This document shows positions 1 to 7,777 of a stretch of DNA of 64,000 nucleotides, in pieces. Made by a program: the position numbers and the translations under genes. The notes beneath the pieces were generated by a model that was not told the DNA's origin, ran no database searches, and worked only from the letters and a program-made list of their open reading frames with translations. Numbering within the stretch: the first letter of the stretch is position 1; each line of letters begins with the position of its first letter. This DNA comes from Agarilytica sp033852165 (lineage in GTDB: Bacteria; Pseudomonadota; Gammaproteobacteria; Pseudomonadales; Cellvibrionaceae): the NCBI GenBank assembly GCA_033852165.1, contig JAWSUZ010000008.1, positions 1 through 64,000 on the forward strand. Direction: 5' to 3'.

Positions 1-211
1 TCTCTCTGGTGAAAAACTTTTCATTTTTTCCTCGCCAGCCCCCCGTACAATATTGATTAGTTATGCGGGGTGACAACTAGCCGGACACAGGGGGCCGGGC
101 TGCGCTTGGCATTACGATCACTTCACAGAAAGGAAAAAATCACAAAAACAGCAAACAAATCAAATCGAACTTTGACAACAAGTACCCCAAAAATCACATT
201 CTCTGGATTCA
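1..211. other. Left edge, no gene seen
   Basis: About 210 bases between the window edge and the 3' end of the first cyclase gene. A 62-codon plus-strand reading frame (70-258) runs through it and into the cyclase gene, but it lacks a ribosome-binding site and protein-like composition, so I do not call it. A C-run and G-run near 40-73 could form a weak hairpin. Confidence 0.4.
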
Positions 212-1633
212 CTAACGACACTCATAACATACCACTTGATTTCGCCCCCGCTCTTTAGCTTCATACAAACATTGGTCAGCGTATTTTAGCGCGGTATCGA
301 GGGGCACGCCTTTACTGTAAGAAAAAACTCCAAAGCTCATGGTTGCTGAAAGTACAGTATCGAGAGCTGAGTCCGGATTATCATTTGTGGATTCTAGTTC
401 TTCTGTTGCATTGCAAGTATGATTCTGAATGCGTATCCCATCGATAGGGATTGCTAATTCAGAAACACAGCATCGAAGTCGCTCGGCCGTTAGTTTTGCA
501 GTATCTGTATCCGCGCCAGGTAAAAAGATAAGAAACTCTTCTCCACCCCATCGCGCAACCATATCGATCTCTCTAACGTGCTCTTCCAGAGTTCGTGCTA
601 TGGATTTTAATGCACTATCACCAACCAGGTGGCCATATCGATCATTAATACGTTTAAAGTGATCAATATCTGAAATAATAATTGAAAATACACCACCAAT
701 CCGATCCAGACGAGAGACCTCATAGGATAATCGTTCTTTAATTTCTCTACGATTCACCAATCCGGTTAGATCATCCGTGCGAGCGAGTTTTATCAGCGCG
801 TTTTCTGCAGTGATCTGCGCGGTAATATCGTGCTCTAAAAGCATGACCTTATCAATTTTTTCCCCCCGAAGAATTGGAATCAACCATACATTGAGGTGAA
901 CATCCTTTTTAGTGAAAACAGATATAAATTCAAATCGAACACCGTAAGATGGTATCCCCCTTACGGACTCCTTCAATATGTCCACGTAAGGTTTTAGTGA
1001 GGATAACTCAAAAAGTTTGACGCCAACCAGATCGATATCGGGATTACCTAGGTTCTTGCCAACCGCCCTATTATGCTTAATCACCACTCCGCTTGTGTCG
1101 AAAATCATTATACCAATTGGACAGTGGCTATATATTTTTTCATTCAGCTGATTACTTAGCTCTACATCCGTAATTTCCGTCAACTGAACTATTGAGCCGA
1201 CGATGTCGGCCCCACTATTTCTTGGTATGACAGCGACATTGACATAAGCAATCTCCCCGCTAATAACCGAGTTGTATGACACTCCACCGATAAAAACTTC
1301 GCTTTTCTTACCGGAAACAACATCGGCTATCGCCACATCTAATCCGACCTTCCGTGCAGGGGGAATTTCCAAAAGGTTAAGACCGACTGACGTTTCTCCT
1401 TCCCGATACTTCCATAACTCTCGAATCGTGTTGTTCTCGTAGAGTACAATACCGTCCTTATCCGTAATAATGGCAGTGCCGGGAGAAGAGCTAAGCACTT
1501 GAAGCAGAAGCGAGTTAGCATTGTCCTCCAGCGCACTGCCAGACGCCGAAACTAACTGATGATTTAATTGCACAACCTGCTGCCTTAGCAGTTGATTTTC
1601 CGCAATTAGGCTTTCTTTAGAACTATCCGACAC
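212..1633 (-). CDS. PAS-PAS-GGDEF diguanylate cyclase
   Basis: Predicted to make cyclic di-GMP from two GTP. Seen: an N-terminal coiled-coil-like stretch rich in Leu/Gln, two PAS-like sensory regions (about residues 45-160 and 165-285), then a GGDEF domain with an intact GGEEF signature near residue 366. The motif REID sits five residues before GGEEF, the position of the RxxD inhibitory site, so product inhibition is likely kept. About 25 extra residues lie between GGEEF and the later SFG motif. No membrane segment or signal peptide is visible, so it is probably cytoplasmic. An in-frame GTG at 1642 is possible, but the AAAGG eight bases upstream of the GTG at 1633 favours the latter. It stands alone, transcribed away from the accessory patch. 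The signal sensed is unknown. Confidence 0.9.
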   Translation of the reverse strand: MSDSSKESLIAENQLLRQQVVQLNHQLVSASGSALEDNANSLLLQVLSSSPGTAIITDKDGIVLYENNTIRELWKYREGETSVGLNLLEIPPARKVGLDVAIADVVSGKKSEVFIGGVSYNSVISGEIAYVNVAVIPRNSGADIVGSIVQLTEITDVELSNQLNEKIYSHCPIGIMIFDTSGVVIKHNRAVGKNLGNPDIDLVGVKLFELSSLKPYVDILKESVRGIPSYGVRFEFISVFTKKDVHLNVWLIPILRGEKIDKVMLLEHDITAQITAENALIKLARTDDLTGLVNRREIKERLSYEVSRLDRIGGVFSIIISDIDHFKRINDRYGHLVGDSALKSIARTLEEHVREIDMVARWGGEEFLIFLPGADTDTAKLTAERLRCCVSELAIPIDGIRIQNHTCNATEELESTNDNPDSALDTVLSATMSFGVFSYSKGVPLDTALKYADQCLYEAKERGRNQVVCYECR

Positions 1634-2071
1634 GACGTACACCTTTACCGAGACGTGAATAGAATATCTAAACTACATGGTTTGGCAGATAGAATTCCCT
1701 TTTATAAATACTAGGCCACAGACTAGAAATGTCACGTATTTAATCATGGGAGAAGGTGGGTATTTCGCTTGTTGGAATAAAGCCATTTATCGCTAGCATA
1801 AATAGTTTTTTCAATCGATAAGAATACTGCAAACTGTAGCCGCGAGAAGCCTACTAAAAACAACACGAAACGATATAACCCCACCTTTTCTATAACAGTA
1901 TTTTTGCTTACACAAAAATATAACCTAGAATGTTCAAGTCCTATTAATTAATAGTTAATCGTCATTATTCCCTAGAAAACTAAAAACCACTTTTGATTAA
2001 AAATAATAGGAATTAGAATCGCTCTACTGGTCATTTAGGTGATAATAAGAGGATCGTGAATCTAGGGGTTG
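1634..2071. other. A+T-rich intergenic stretch
   Basis: More than 400 bases without a supportable gene, between the cyclase start and the toxin-antitoxin module. It is visibly A+T-rich with many short stops on both strands. It must contain the cyclase promoter, but I cannot pick one convincingly. It ends at the first copy of the stem-loop repeat. Confidence 0.5.
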
Positions 2072-2124
2072 GAGCAATCGATTATTGTGGATTGCCTACG
2101 GATCAATTGCTCTGACCCTTTGAT
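2072..2124 (+). repeat. Stem-loop repeat, copy A
   Basis: GAGCAAT (2072-2078) pairs with ATTGCTC (2106-2112); after one mismatch three further inner pairs form, closing a 19-base loop (2083-2101). The hairpin is followed by CCCTTTGAT. The loop is repeated at 4636-4654 with one difference, while the stem differs. A second CCCTTTGA follows at 2141. It lies just past the stop of the minus-strand toxin gene, so it could act as a 3' structure, but it has no T-tract. Confidence 0.65.
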
Positions 2125-2152
2125 TCATATCCTGCCCAAGCCCTTTGACTTG

Positions 2153-2473
2153 TTAACTGCTGAGCTCAGCACGATCTTCTAATATGAATTTTCGCAAAAC
2201 TCGCTCACTACGCATGACATAGACAATTATTATTTTAGTTTTTTCAGTGCGATAGAAGACTCGACACGGCCCAACGACAACCTCACGATATATAACATTT
2301 CGATGAAGCTCTGGAGGCTTACGGCCAGATTTTGGCTGATGCTTTAGCTTTTCTACTCGATCAAATACAGATTGAACTAGCTTTCGAGCGGCTTCGAACT
2401 TATCTAGTGCAATAAACTCAGCGATATCATTAAGGTCACTGAGGGCTGGCTCTGTCCAAATTATTTGAGCCAT
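2153..2473 (-). CDS. RelE/ParE-family toxin
   Basis: Toxin of a type II toxin-antitoxin pair, 106 residues, a normal length for the ParE/RelE fold. Visible family features are the N-terminal IIWTEPALSDLNDIAEFIA, the central SGRKPPEL and VGPCRVFYR, and the C-terminal VMRSERVLRK. ParE members poison gyrase and RelE members cleave ribosome-bound mRNA; sequence alone does not tell which applies here, though the N-terminal helix pair leans to ParE. Its start overlaps the end of the antitoxin gene by 13 bases, giving the usual antitoxin-first order with translational coupling. Expression should depend on the antitoxin promoter. Confidence 0.9.
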   Translation of the reverse strand: MAQIIWTEPALSDLNDIAEFIALDKFEAARKLVQSVFDRVEKLKHQPKSGRKPPELHRNVIYREVVVGPCRVFYRTEKTKIIIVYVMRSERVLRKFILEDRAELSS

Positions 2474-2718
2474 TTACTCATACGTTCCTTGGCCTGCGCA
2501 CTCGAAACAAACCGGCCTTCCGAGAAGGCTGCTTCGCCGCGAGCTAGCCCCTCAAGGAGAGCCATACGATTCTGCATCATTTCATAGTCGTCTACATCTA
2601 CTAAATACGCTGAGGGCTGGCCGTGTTCAGTGATGAGAACGGGTTCTTTAGATTCGTGTAAATCCGAGAGGATTCTCGTGGCTTGGCGCTTTAATGTTGT
2701 AACTAATTCGACTTTCAT
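2461..2718 (-). CDS. Phd/YefM-family antitoxin
   Basis: Antitoxin of 85 residues. The N-terminal Phd/YefM DNA-binding part is clear (LKRQATRILSDLHESKEPV, then ITEHGQPSAYLVDVDDYE), and the C-terminal third is the likely toxin-binding tail. It should neutralise the overlapping ParE-like toxin and repress its own promoter. No Shine-Dalgarno sequence precedes the ATG at 2718; a good -10 box lies so close that transcription may start at or next to the ATG (see the promoter entry). Confidence 0.9.
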   Translation of the reverse strand: MKVELVTTLKRQATRILSDLHESKEPVLITEHGQPSAYLVDVDDYEMMQNRMALLEGLARGEAAFSEGRFVSSAQAKERMSKWLK

Positions 2719-2753
2719 AAAGTGATACTATTCTATCACTCTGGAGAGTGCAA
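2718..2753 (-). promoter_or_regulatory. Toxin-antitoxin promoter and palindromic operator
   Basis: Read on the minus strand, TTGCAC (2753-2748) and TAGTAT (2730-2725) are separated by 17 bases, a good sigma-70 promoter. The perfect inverted repeat AGTGATA/TATCACT (2721-2727 and 2734-2740, six-base spacer) overlaps the -10 box, as expected for autorepression by antitoxin. The predicted start site coincides with the antitoxin ATG, suggesting a leaderless mRNA. Confidence 0.65.
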
Positions 2754-3730
2754 GTATCTGTTAACGTTAGTATAAGACTACCCTACGGTCGCACATTCCG
2801 ACTCACATCTATTTCTTATGTTTAAAAACCAAAAACTAACCACAAAGGCCTATATAGGCAAAATTTTATGGAATAAAACCGACCCTGTTAACAGCTCACG
2901 ATAGGAATATACGGCTCCATCGCAGAACATCCCCGCGATTACGGAATTTCTAATCCTTTTATTTTATTAGCTAAAATATTTTTCTGCACGACGACACCCA
3001 GATAACTAAAACCCTGCCACGAACTATTTTTCACTCAAAAGCGAAATCACAACGCCGCCATTAAAGCAGCTTCATGCGTATGGACATTAAATCTAGAATA
3101 ACAAATTCTGACATCCGTTTTCAATCAGAGGCCAAGAGCATTCAACTTATGAGTTTATATAATAGGCTTGCCCCCTTCCTTTTCTTTCTCTACAAGATCC
3201 AGATTTCCGGACCTTACAGAAAAGATAACTTTTTCGTGGATATTGAAGCTCATTATTTCGTGACTAACGCCCAGTACAAATGCATTTTTAAATCCAGGAA
3301 AAAGGTAACACGTTACGTCAGATTTTCTAGATGCTATATAACTGGCTTGATCAAAATGGCACTTCCTTATTATTCTTGGCCCGCAGGACTTAGATAAAAA
3401 CCTACATTTAAAAATTACCGCGCCAACTCCGAATTAGTCACGACTAATGTCGAAAAAGGCAAGGCCTGCCGTCCCACAACAGCAAGATCAACTACCATTT
3501 TTCTTGGCTTTTTATCTCCTCTCTAGACCCCTTAATTTTTTCTAGTCAGTAAAACTTTTTGTCGCGGGTAGCTCTTTAATTCGCGCGGTTTAGCACGCGC
3601 CCCACCAAAAAACACAAAAGCGTTGACTGCGTGTTGTGACAGACATCAAACATCTCGACTTGGAGCTTGGCATATCCCGTTATAACGAGTAGGATCACAT
3701 CTCGACAACCACTCTAAAAAGGAATTTTTC
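2754..3730. other. Long stretch without a convincing gene
   Basis: Nearly 1 kb, A+T-rich. It contains a 107-codon plus-strand frame (3074-3397) rich in Phe, Tyr, Lys and Arg. This frame lacks a ribosome-binding site and shows no recognisable domain, so it is at best a hypothetical protein. There is a perfect palindrome, GCCTATATAGGC, at 2848-2859. The motif ATCTCGAC occurs twice (about 3652 and 3700), flanking a short palindrome, TTATAA. A promoter for the downstream broken gene must be here. Confidence 0.4.
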
Positions 3731-4059
3731 ATGTCATGTAGTCCAATCGCAGGATTAAAGCTCGACAAAGAGAGTAAAGCCGCTCTAGAAAGAATCAAAA
3801 ATTAGCTAAATTGCTTTCTATAGGTTTTACCATGGGCGTTTTCCATAGTATTTTCACGAAAAATAAGGCTCCTATAATAGCCCTGAATATCACTCAGACA
3901 GACTGGAGTTTGTACGGTAAAACCATGTCAGCCTTACCTAAAATTCAAAAGGGCTTCATTCAAACGGAAATTAAGATGATGATAGCTCATTATTATCTTA
4001 CTAAATATGACCACAAACACGTTCAATTTTGGAAGGGAATGCAGCATGGATGTCGTTAA
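3731..4059 (+). pseudogene. Frameshifted small hypothetical gene
   Basis: An ATG at 3731 with a good AAGGA eight bases upstream opens a 24-codon frame ending SKAALERIKN-stop. The adjacent -1 frame is open from 3778 to 4059. Joining them across the five-A run at 3797-3801 gives a smooth protein of about 109 residues (…ALERIKKLAKLLSIGFTMG…). I therefore read it as one gene broken by a single-base shift, or possibly using slippage. I recognise no family. Its end overlaps the start of the next gene. The alternative is two unrelated chance frames. Confidence 0.4.
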
Positions 4060-4597
4060 TATTTTCCCTATTCGCACCATTTTATTTTCTTGCGGAATAT
4101 TACTTGGCTCTGCGTGTAGTGCAGATATTGATACCGGATCAGTTGAAATTTTTGATCATGCATCTAGAAACATATTGAAGGCGACTATCGCTCAAGGCGA
4201 ACGTATTGAGCACTGCAATAAGCAAGAGAGTTCCAATAAAGCGCCAAAATTTGACCTAAAACATCTTGTGTCCCTAAATGCAACGCGGGACGACATTATG
4301 ATAGCCGTTGCCTTTTTGAAATTTAACAATGACTTTCTTTGTCAGCGACAAACTCGATTAGAGCTGGCTTTTCATTTGGGAACAATGGCGGCCCTGAAGA
4401 GGGAATTGAAAACTGACCCTAGCTCCATTGAAGAATTGCAATCAGTGATCTCCTACCCATCAAGTAGAGAGCTTAAATTTGAAGTCAACTATTTAAAGCT
4501 TTCTCAGGATCAACGAAGTTATTTTGAATCGATTGCCGGCGACAAGCCTTTTGATCTACTGGACGCCATAGAGGTTAATAACCTTACGCGGGAATAA
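4046..4597 (+). CDS. Exported hypothetical protein
   Basis: Unrecognised protein of 183 residues. The start at 4046 is chosen because GGAAGGG lies nine bases upstream and gives a clean signal peptide (hydrophobic core IRTILFSCGILLGSACSA, likely cut after CSA or made a lipoprotein at that Cys). The frame is open upstream to 4007, but without a ribosome site. The mature part is helical and charged, with three more cysteines, and no catalytic motif is apparent. It overlaps the end of the frameshifted gene and is followed 26 bases later by stem-loop repeat copy B. It is probably periplasmic or an outer-membrane-attached accessory protein. Confidence 0.6.
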   Translation: MDVVNIFPIRTILFSCGILLGSACSADIDTGSVEIFDHASRNILKATIAQGERIEHCNKQESSNKAPKFDLKHLVSLNATRDDIMIAVAFLKFNNDFLCQRQTRLELAFHLGTMAALKRELKTDPSSIEELQSVISYPSSRELKFEVNYLKLSQDQRSYFESIAGDKPFDLLDAIEVNNLTRE

Positions 4598-4622
4598 TTT
4601 TAAAGAAAATTTAATCGATGGT

Positions 4623-4679
4623 CAGAGTAGTCGATTATTGTGGATGGCCTACGGATCAATAACTCTGGCCCTTTGATTC
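4623..4679 (+). repeat. Stem-loop repeat, copy B
   Basis: CAGAGT (4623-4628) pairs with ACTCTG (4662-4667), with further inner pairs down to GAT/ATC, closing a 19-base loop (4636-4654) that matches copy A in 18 of 19 positions. At least one stem pair has changed on both sides relative to copy A (C-G to T-A). CCCTTTGATTC follows the stem, as in copy A. It lies 26 bases after the stop of the exported hypothetical gene. Confidence 0.7.
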
Positions 4680-4914
4680 TGGTTTGGACTTTAGATAGCT
4701 GGCTTAATCCCTCGTCTTCCTTGGTTACAAAGCCAGTGGCTTAGTTAATTCATTGCCCCACCACTTCGATATAGAGACAAAAGGAAAGCCCCAATCCTGA
4801 GAGGCATATCACATTAAATGATACTCCAGCCATAAGCATACTTGTTAGGATAGATGTTCACTGTTACTCTTGGCCGACAAGAAAACAGATCAAAATATAC
4901 TCAAGGAGCTTTCT

Positions 4915-5367
4915 ATGACTACGTTCACCTCCCCGCCATCAGGTCTAACCACAATCACTACAAACGTTCTATACCCTGCTTATAAAACTGAAAAAGGTAC
5001 GACTATTCAATTAAATGGATTGAAAACGGTCTTACCAAACGGCGAAACACTAAAGGCGCTTATCTCTTTCGCAGATGAATGAGGTCTAAAATCGGTGCTA
5101 ATTACCGGAGGGTCAGAGGCATCCGGGCATAGTAAAGCCAGCTTTCACGGGAAAAATTTGGCTATAGATGTTGCAGGAAAGAAATTCAATAAACTATCGG
5201 ATACTGATGCAATAAGCGCCGCTAAAAAGGCGGGGTTTACTCATGGAGTTTACGAAGATTTCAGAGGAACAGGAAGGGACCATTGGCATTTTCAAATTGG
5301 TGCGGGGAATGGAATGGGTGAAAAACAGTCTTTAAAAAATAACAGTATCTTCAAAAAATCTTACTAG
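4915..5367 (+). pseudogene. M15-like zinc peptidase cut by in-frame TGA
   Basis: An ATG at 4915 with AAGGAG eight bases upstream starts a frame that stops at TGA 5080-5082. The same frame continues without another stop to 5367. Read through, it is one protein of about 150 residues. The second half carries the metal-binding layout of M15 D-Ala-D-Ala/endolysin peptidases: SFHGKNLAID (His-x6-Asp), a Glu, then HWHFQ. The catalytic residues all lie after the stop, so the first fragment alone cannot be active; a GTG at 5095 could start the second alone. There is no signal peptide, so if functional it would need another export route, such as delivery as a toxin. A lipoprotein gene follows after 15 bases. 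Nonsense mutation is the simplest reading. Confidence 0.65.
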
Positions 5368-5382
5368 GATATTGAAAAATAT

Positions 5383-5778
5383 ATGTTGAATATAAAATCC
5401 GTCTTATTCTTCATCTCGACACTTATCATGTCAGGATGCAGCACCTGCAATCTAGAAGTAGGCCAGTATGAAAGTGCAGGCGGAAGTGAATATACGACAA
5501 GAATATCGCTCACCAACGACAACCAATACACATTCGAAACAGAAAACTGGCGTCCTGGTGAATACGAGAATCGCACCATTGCGACAAAATTCGGTAGCTG
5601 GTCCTGCAAAAACAATACGATTACTCTTTCAGATAACTCAAATGAAATTTCTGCAAAAATAGGGACCATCGGCGAAAACCCTCTCCAATTACCCCCCAAC
5701 ACCCAAGCACTTCATTTTGACTCCACGGCTGAAAATACTTGGAGTGTGTTAAATAGAGAAATACTCTACAAACAGTAA
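5383..5778 (+). CDS. Small lipoprotein, possible immunity partner
   Basis: Protein of 131 residues with a lipoprotein signal (FFISTLIMSGC, Cys about residue 19). The mature part is rich in Thr, Asn and beta-prone segments and has Cys residues at its start and middle. No family recognised. It starts 15 bases after the broken peptidase frame and is probably co-transcribed with it. A periplasm-facing lipoprotein beside a cell-wall peptidase lacking its own signal resembles an effector/immunity pair; that is inference from arrangement only. The upstream AGGA is somewhat distant from the ATG. Confidence 0.65.
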   Translation: MLNIKSVLFFISTLIMSGCSTCNLEVGQYESAGGSEYTTRISLTNDNQYTFETENWRPGEYENRTIATKFGSWSCKNNTITLSDNSNEISAKIGTIGENPLQLPPNTQALHFDSTAENTWSVLNREILYKQ

Positions 5779-5821
5779 TCGCTTATAACGCTGATTAAAA
5801 TTATTCGCAAGAAAAATATCG

Positions 5822-5870
5822 GGGTCGGTGACAACTAACAATCATTCGTATTACTATTTATCACCGACCC
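5822..5870 (+). terminator. Perfect 10-bp hairpin with 29-base loop
   Basis: GGGTCGGTGA (5822-5831) pairs perfectly with TCACCGACCC (5861-5870). The loop is unusually long for an intrinsic terminator, and the following ATTTATTT is only partly T-rich. It lies about 45 bases after the lipoprotein stop. It may end that transcript or be another of the gene-end stem-loops of this patch. Confidence 0.5.
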
Positions 5871-5988
5871 ATTTATTTCCAGCAAAACTGCCTCACTAAT
5901 TTTTGAGAAAAAAACATTTTGACTTGACCCATACAAAGTTATCAATAGACTTGGGGAGGTTTAAATAACCGACACTAATAGCCCCTAT

Positions 5989-7089
5989 ATGAAAATTTCG
6001 TACTTTTTCCTTTTTTGTAGCCTTATCATAAGCGGCTGCGCAACTACCTCATACACGTCAATACAGTCTCAAACCGAGACGATCAAGCCCACTAGAGTAA
6101 AATTACTTAGCAAGGTGAGCCAGTCGAAAATAAGACCTCAAATTAAAGCAGCCACCACAGCAACCGCAGTAGGTATGCAAACGGCAGGTTTAATTGGCGC
6201 AGCTATCGGCGCCGCTATCGATATCAGAATAGACTCAGTCAAAGGTCGCAGGATCGACAAAAGATTGGTCCATTACAGAGAATTACTAGCAGATGAAAAT
6301 ACGACGCAAAGCATCCACAGACTAGTCAAAGAGAATATATCTAATAGCAGTAGCTTGGAATTCTCCGAGTTTATAACTACCTCAAATGAAAACAGAATCA
6401 AACCCGAAAACTATATAGTCGACTTTTCAGAAGAAAAGCTATTACTGGTCGATACCAGCTATTCTTTTGATCCGACCTTCAATCTAATTCATATACAATC
6501 TTATGCAACGCTTTATTTGAGCGAAAAAAAACAAGAAATAGGAAAAAAACGTAGACGCTACAACACCATATCGTGGAGTGTAAACTACCAAACCCCTAGA
6601 GGTTTCGTGAGATACGCTCCCATTTCAAAAGAAAACCTCCCAGCAGAAGCCAGCCGAATAAGAAGAACATTCAAAGAAAAAATCAACGGATCGCCAGCAT
6701 ACAAAAAGCAAAAACTGGAAAAAGTTAGAGATCGCCGAATACGAAACCTAATGAAATTCCATTACACTGAATTTGACCTGATCGAAGGAAAAGAGATAGA
6801 AATAGACTCCGCATCACTTAAACATAACCTTAAAGAAGGTATCGAAAGAACGATTGTCGAACTCGTAAAAACACTTGAGCAGCAGCTTACCTCTGCTGAT
6901 TTCAATGAAAACTTAGAAAAAATCCCTTACGCCAACAAAGAATCCAGAAACAAAGCTCCCTACGAATCCATAACTGCACATTATATTCCTACCAAGTTAG
7001 ATAGCCATAACGTTTATCTAACCAATAAAAACAAAAAATACATTATCCCGAAGGGCGAAACAACCATCGAACCTTCTCGGATTCGATAA
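5989..7089 (+). CDS. Hypothetical lipoprotein with glycine-zipper-like segment
   Basis: Protein of 366 residues with a clear lipoprotein signal (FCSLIISGC, Cys at residue 17). Near residues 60-85 is an Ala/Gly segment (GLIGAAIGAAIDIRID) like a short glycine zipper. The rest is highly charged with many Lys/Arg and beta segments. I do not recognise a family. It stands alone between two hairpins (5822-5870 and 7164-7210), with its own likely promoter just upstream. Composition is Lys/Asn-rich and A+T-biased compared with the core genes to the right, consistent with acquired DNA. Confidence 0.65.
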   Translation: MKISYFFLFCSLIISGCATTSYTSIQSQTETIKPTRVKLLSKVSQSKIRPQIKAATTATAVGMQTAGLIGAAIGAAIDIRIDSVKGRRIDKRLVHYRELLADENTTQSIHRLVKENISNSSSLEFSEFITTSNENRIKPENYIVDFSEEKLLLVDTSYSFDPTFNLIHIQSYATLYLSEKKQEIGKKRRRYNTISWSVNYQTPRGFVRYAPISKENLPAEASRIRRTFKEKINGSPAYKKQKLEKVRDRRIRNLMKFHYTEFDLIEGKEIEIDSASLKHNLKEGIERTIVELVKTLEQQLTSADFNENLEKIPYANKESRNKAPYESITAHYIPTKLDSHNVYLTNKNKKYIIPKGETTIEPSRIR

Positions 7090-7163
7090 TTAATATTGGA
7101 GGAGATACAGATATTGAGCCTTCTCCTCCCTCTCACGGCTAAAAAGAACGCGAGAAGAATCGA

Positions 7164-7216
7164 GGGATCGCCCATTAGCCTGTTGACACATACTGGCTAA
7201 TGGGTGACCCTTTGAT
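7164..7216 (+). terminator. Strong hairpin between convergent genes (copy C-like)
   Basis: CCCATTAGCC (7171-7180) pairs with GGCTAATGGG (7195-7204). The stem extends outward by six more pairs with one bulge and closes a 14-base loop. It separates the lipoprotein gene (plus) and the acetyltransferase (minus), so it may end both transcripts. The outer end, GACCCTTTGAT, is shared with repeat copy A, and TGCTGAGCTCA (7233-7243) also occurs near copy A (2158-2168). Confidence 0.55.
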
Positions 7217-7244
7217 AAATTCCTGCATGATGTGCTGAGCTCAC

Positions 7245-7748
7245 CTACAAATCCAACTCGTATGCCTGATCGCATCGAGATGACAGGTGATCAGGAAAAT
7301 ATTCTGTAAAACCATACCGACGGTAAAGGCCAATCGCTTCTTTGAGTGGTGAAGCGGTTTCGAGCACGACTCTTGTAAAACCTAAGCACTTTGCTTTATC
7401 GAGCGAGAAATCCATAAGCTTCCGCCCTAAGCCCTTTCCCCTTTGGCTGGGCAGTATGTACATTTTTCTTAACTCGCATGTGTCAGGCGATATTTTGAAT
7501 ATAGCCACCGTTGCTACGATTTTCCCTTCGTCTTCGACAACACCGAAGTAGCCACCATTCGCACCGTACATTTGTTCGATATTATTGAGGTCTTTATCGG
7601 TTTCTTCCGGGTCGGGCGTAAGGCCGTATTCGGTGAGCACTTCAAACACTAGCGATTTAATTTCGTTTGAATCCAAATTAACGGCATTTCGAATATTCAC
7701 ATTTTTTGCCTCATAAAGGTTTACTCCACTACGCTCTTCATTCGGCAT
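7245..7748 (-). CDS. GNAT-family N-acetyltransferase
   Basis: Probable acetyl-CoA-dependent acetyltransferase of 167 residues. The acetyl-CoA loop is visible as LPSQRGKGLGRKLMD, followed by the GNAT beta5/alpha4 region (FTRVVLETASPLKEAIGLYRRYGF) and a C-terminal strand. The substrate cannot be told. The ATG at 7748 is chosen over a TTG at 7757 that has no ribosome site. It begins about 30 bases after the stop of the BASS transporter gene, so the two may be co-transcribed. It ends against the strong hairpin at 7164-7216. Confidence 0.88.
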   Translation of the reverse strand: MPNEERSGVNLYEAKNVNIRNAVNLDSNEIKSLVFEVLTEYGLTPDPEETDKDLNNIEQMYGANGGYFGVVEDEGKIVATVAIFKISPDTCELRKMYILPSQRGKGLGRKLMDFSLDKAKCLGFTRVVLETASPLKEAIGLYRRYGFTEYFPDHLSSRCDQAYELDL

Positions 7749-7777
7749 TCGGTCCAACAGGCGTATTCAAAGGTCTA

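Noticed and set aside
70..258. 62-codon plus-strand frame at the left edge
   Set aside because: Overlaps the cyclase 3' end, with no ribosome site or domain.
3074..3397. 107-codon hypothetical ORF
   Set aside because: No ribosome site, no domain, and composition like random A+T-rich translation. Mentioned in the region entry only.
5080..5082. Selenocysteine at the TGA
   Set aside because: No Cys is expected at this place in M15 peptidases and I see no SECIS-like hairpin directly after the codon; nonsense mutation is simpler.
2072..7216. Integron attC sites / cassette array
   Set aside because: Hairpins at gene ends suggested attC, but the RYYYAAC and GTTRRRY core sites are absent, orientations relative to genes differ, and no integrase gene is in the window.
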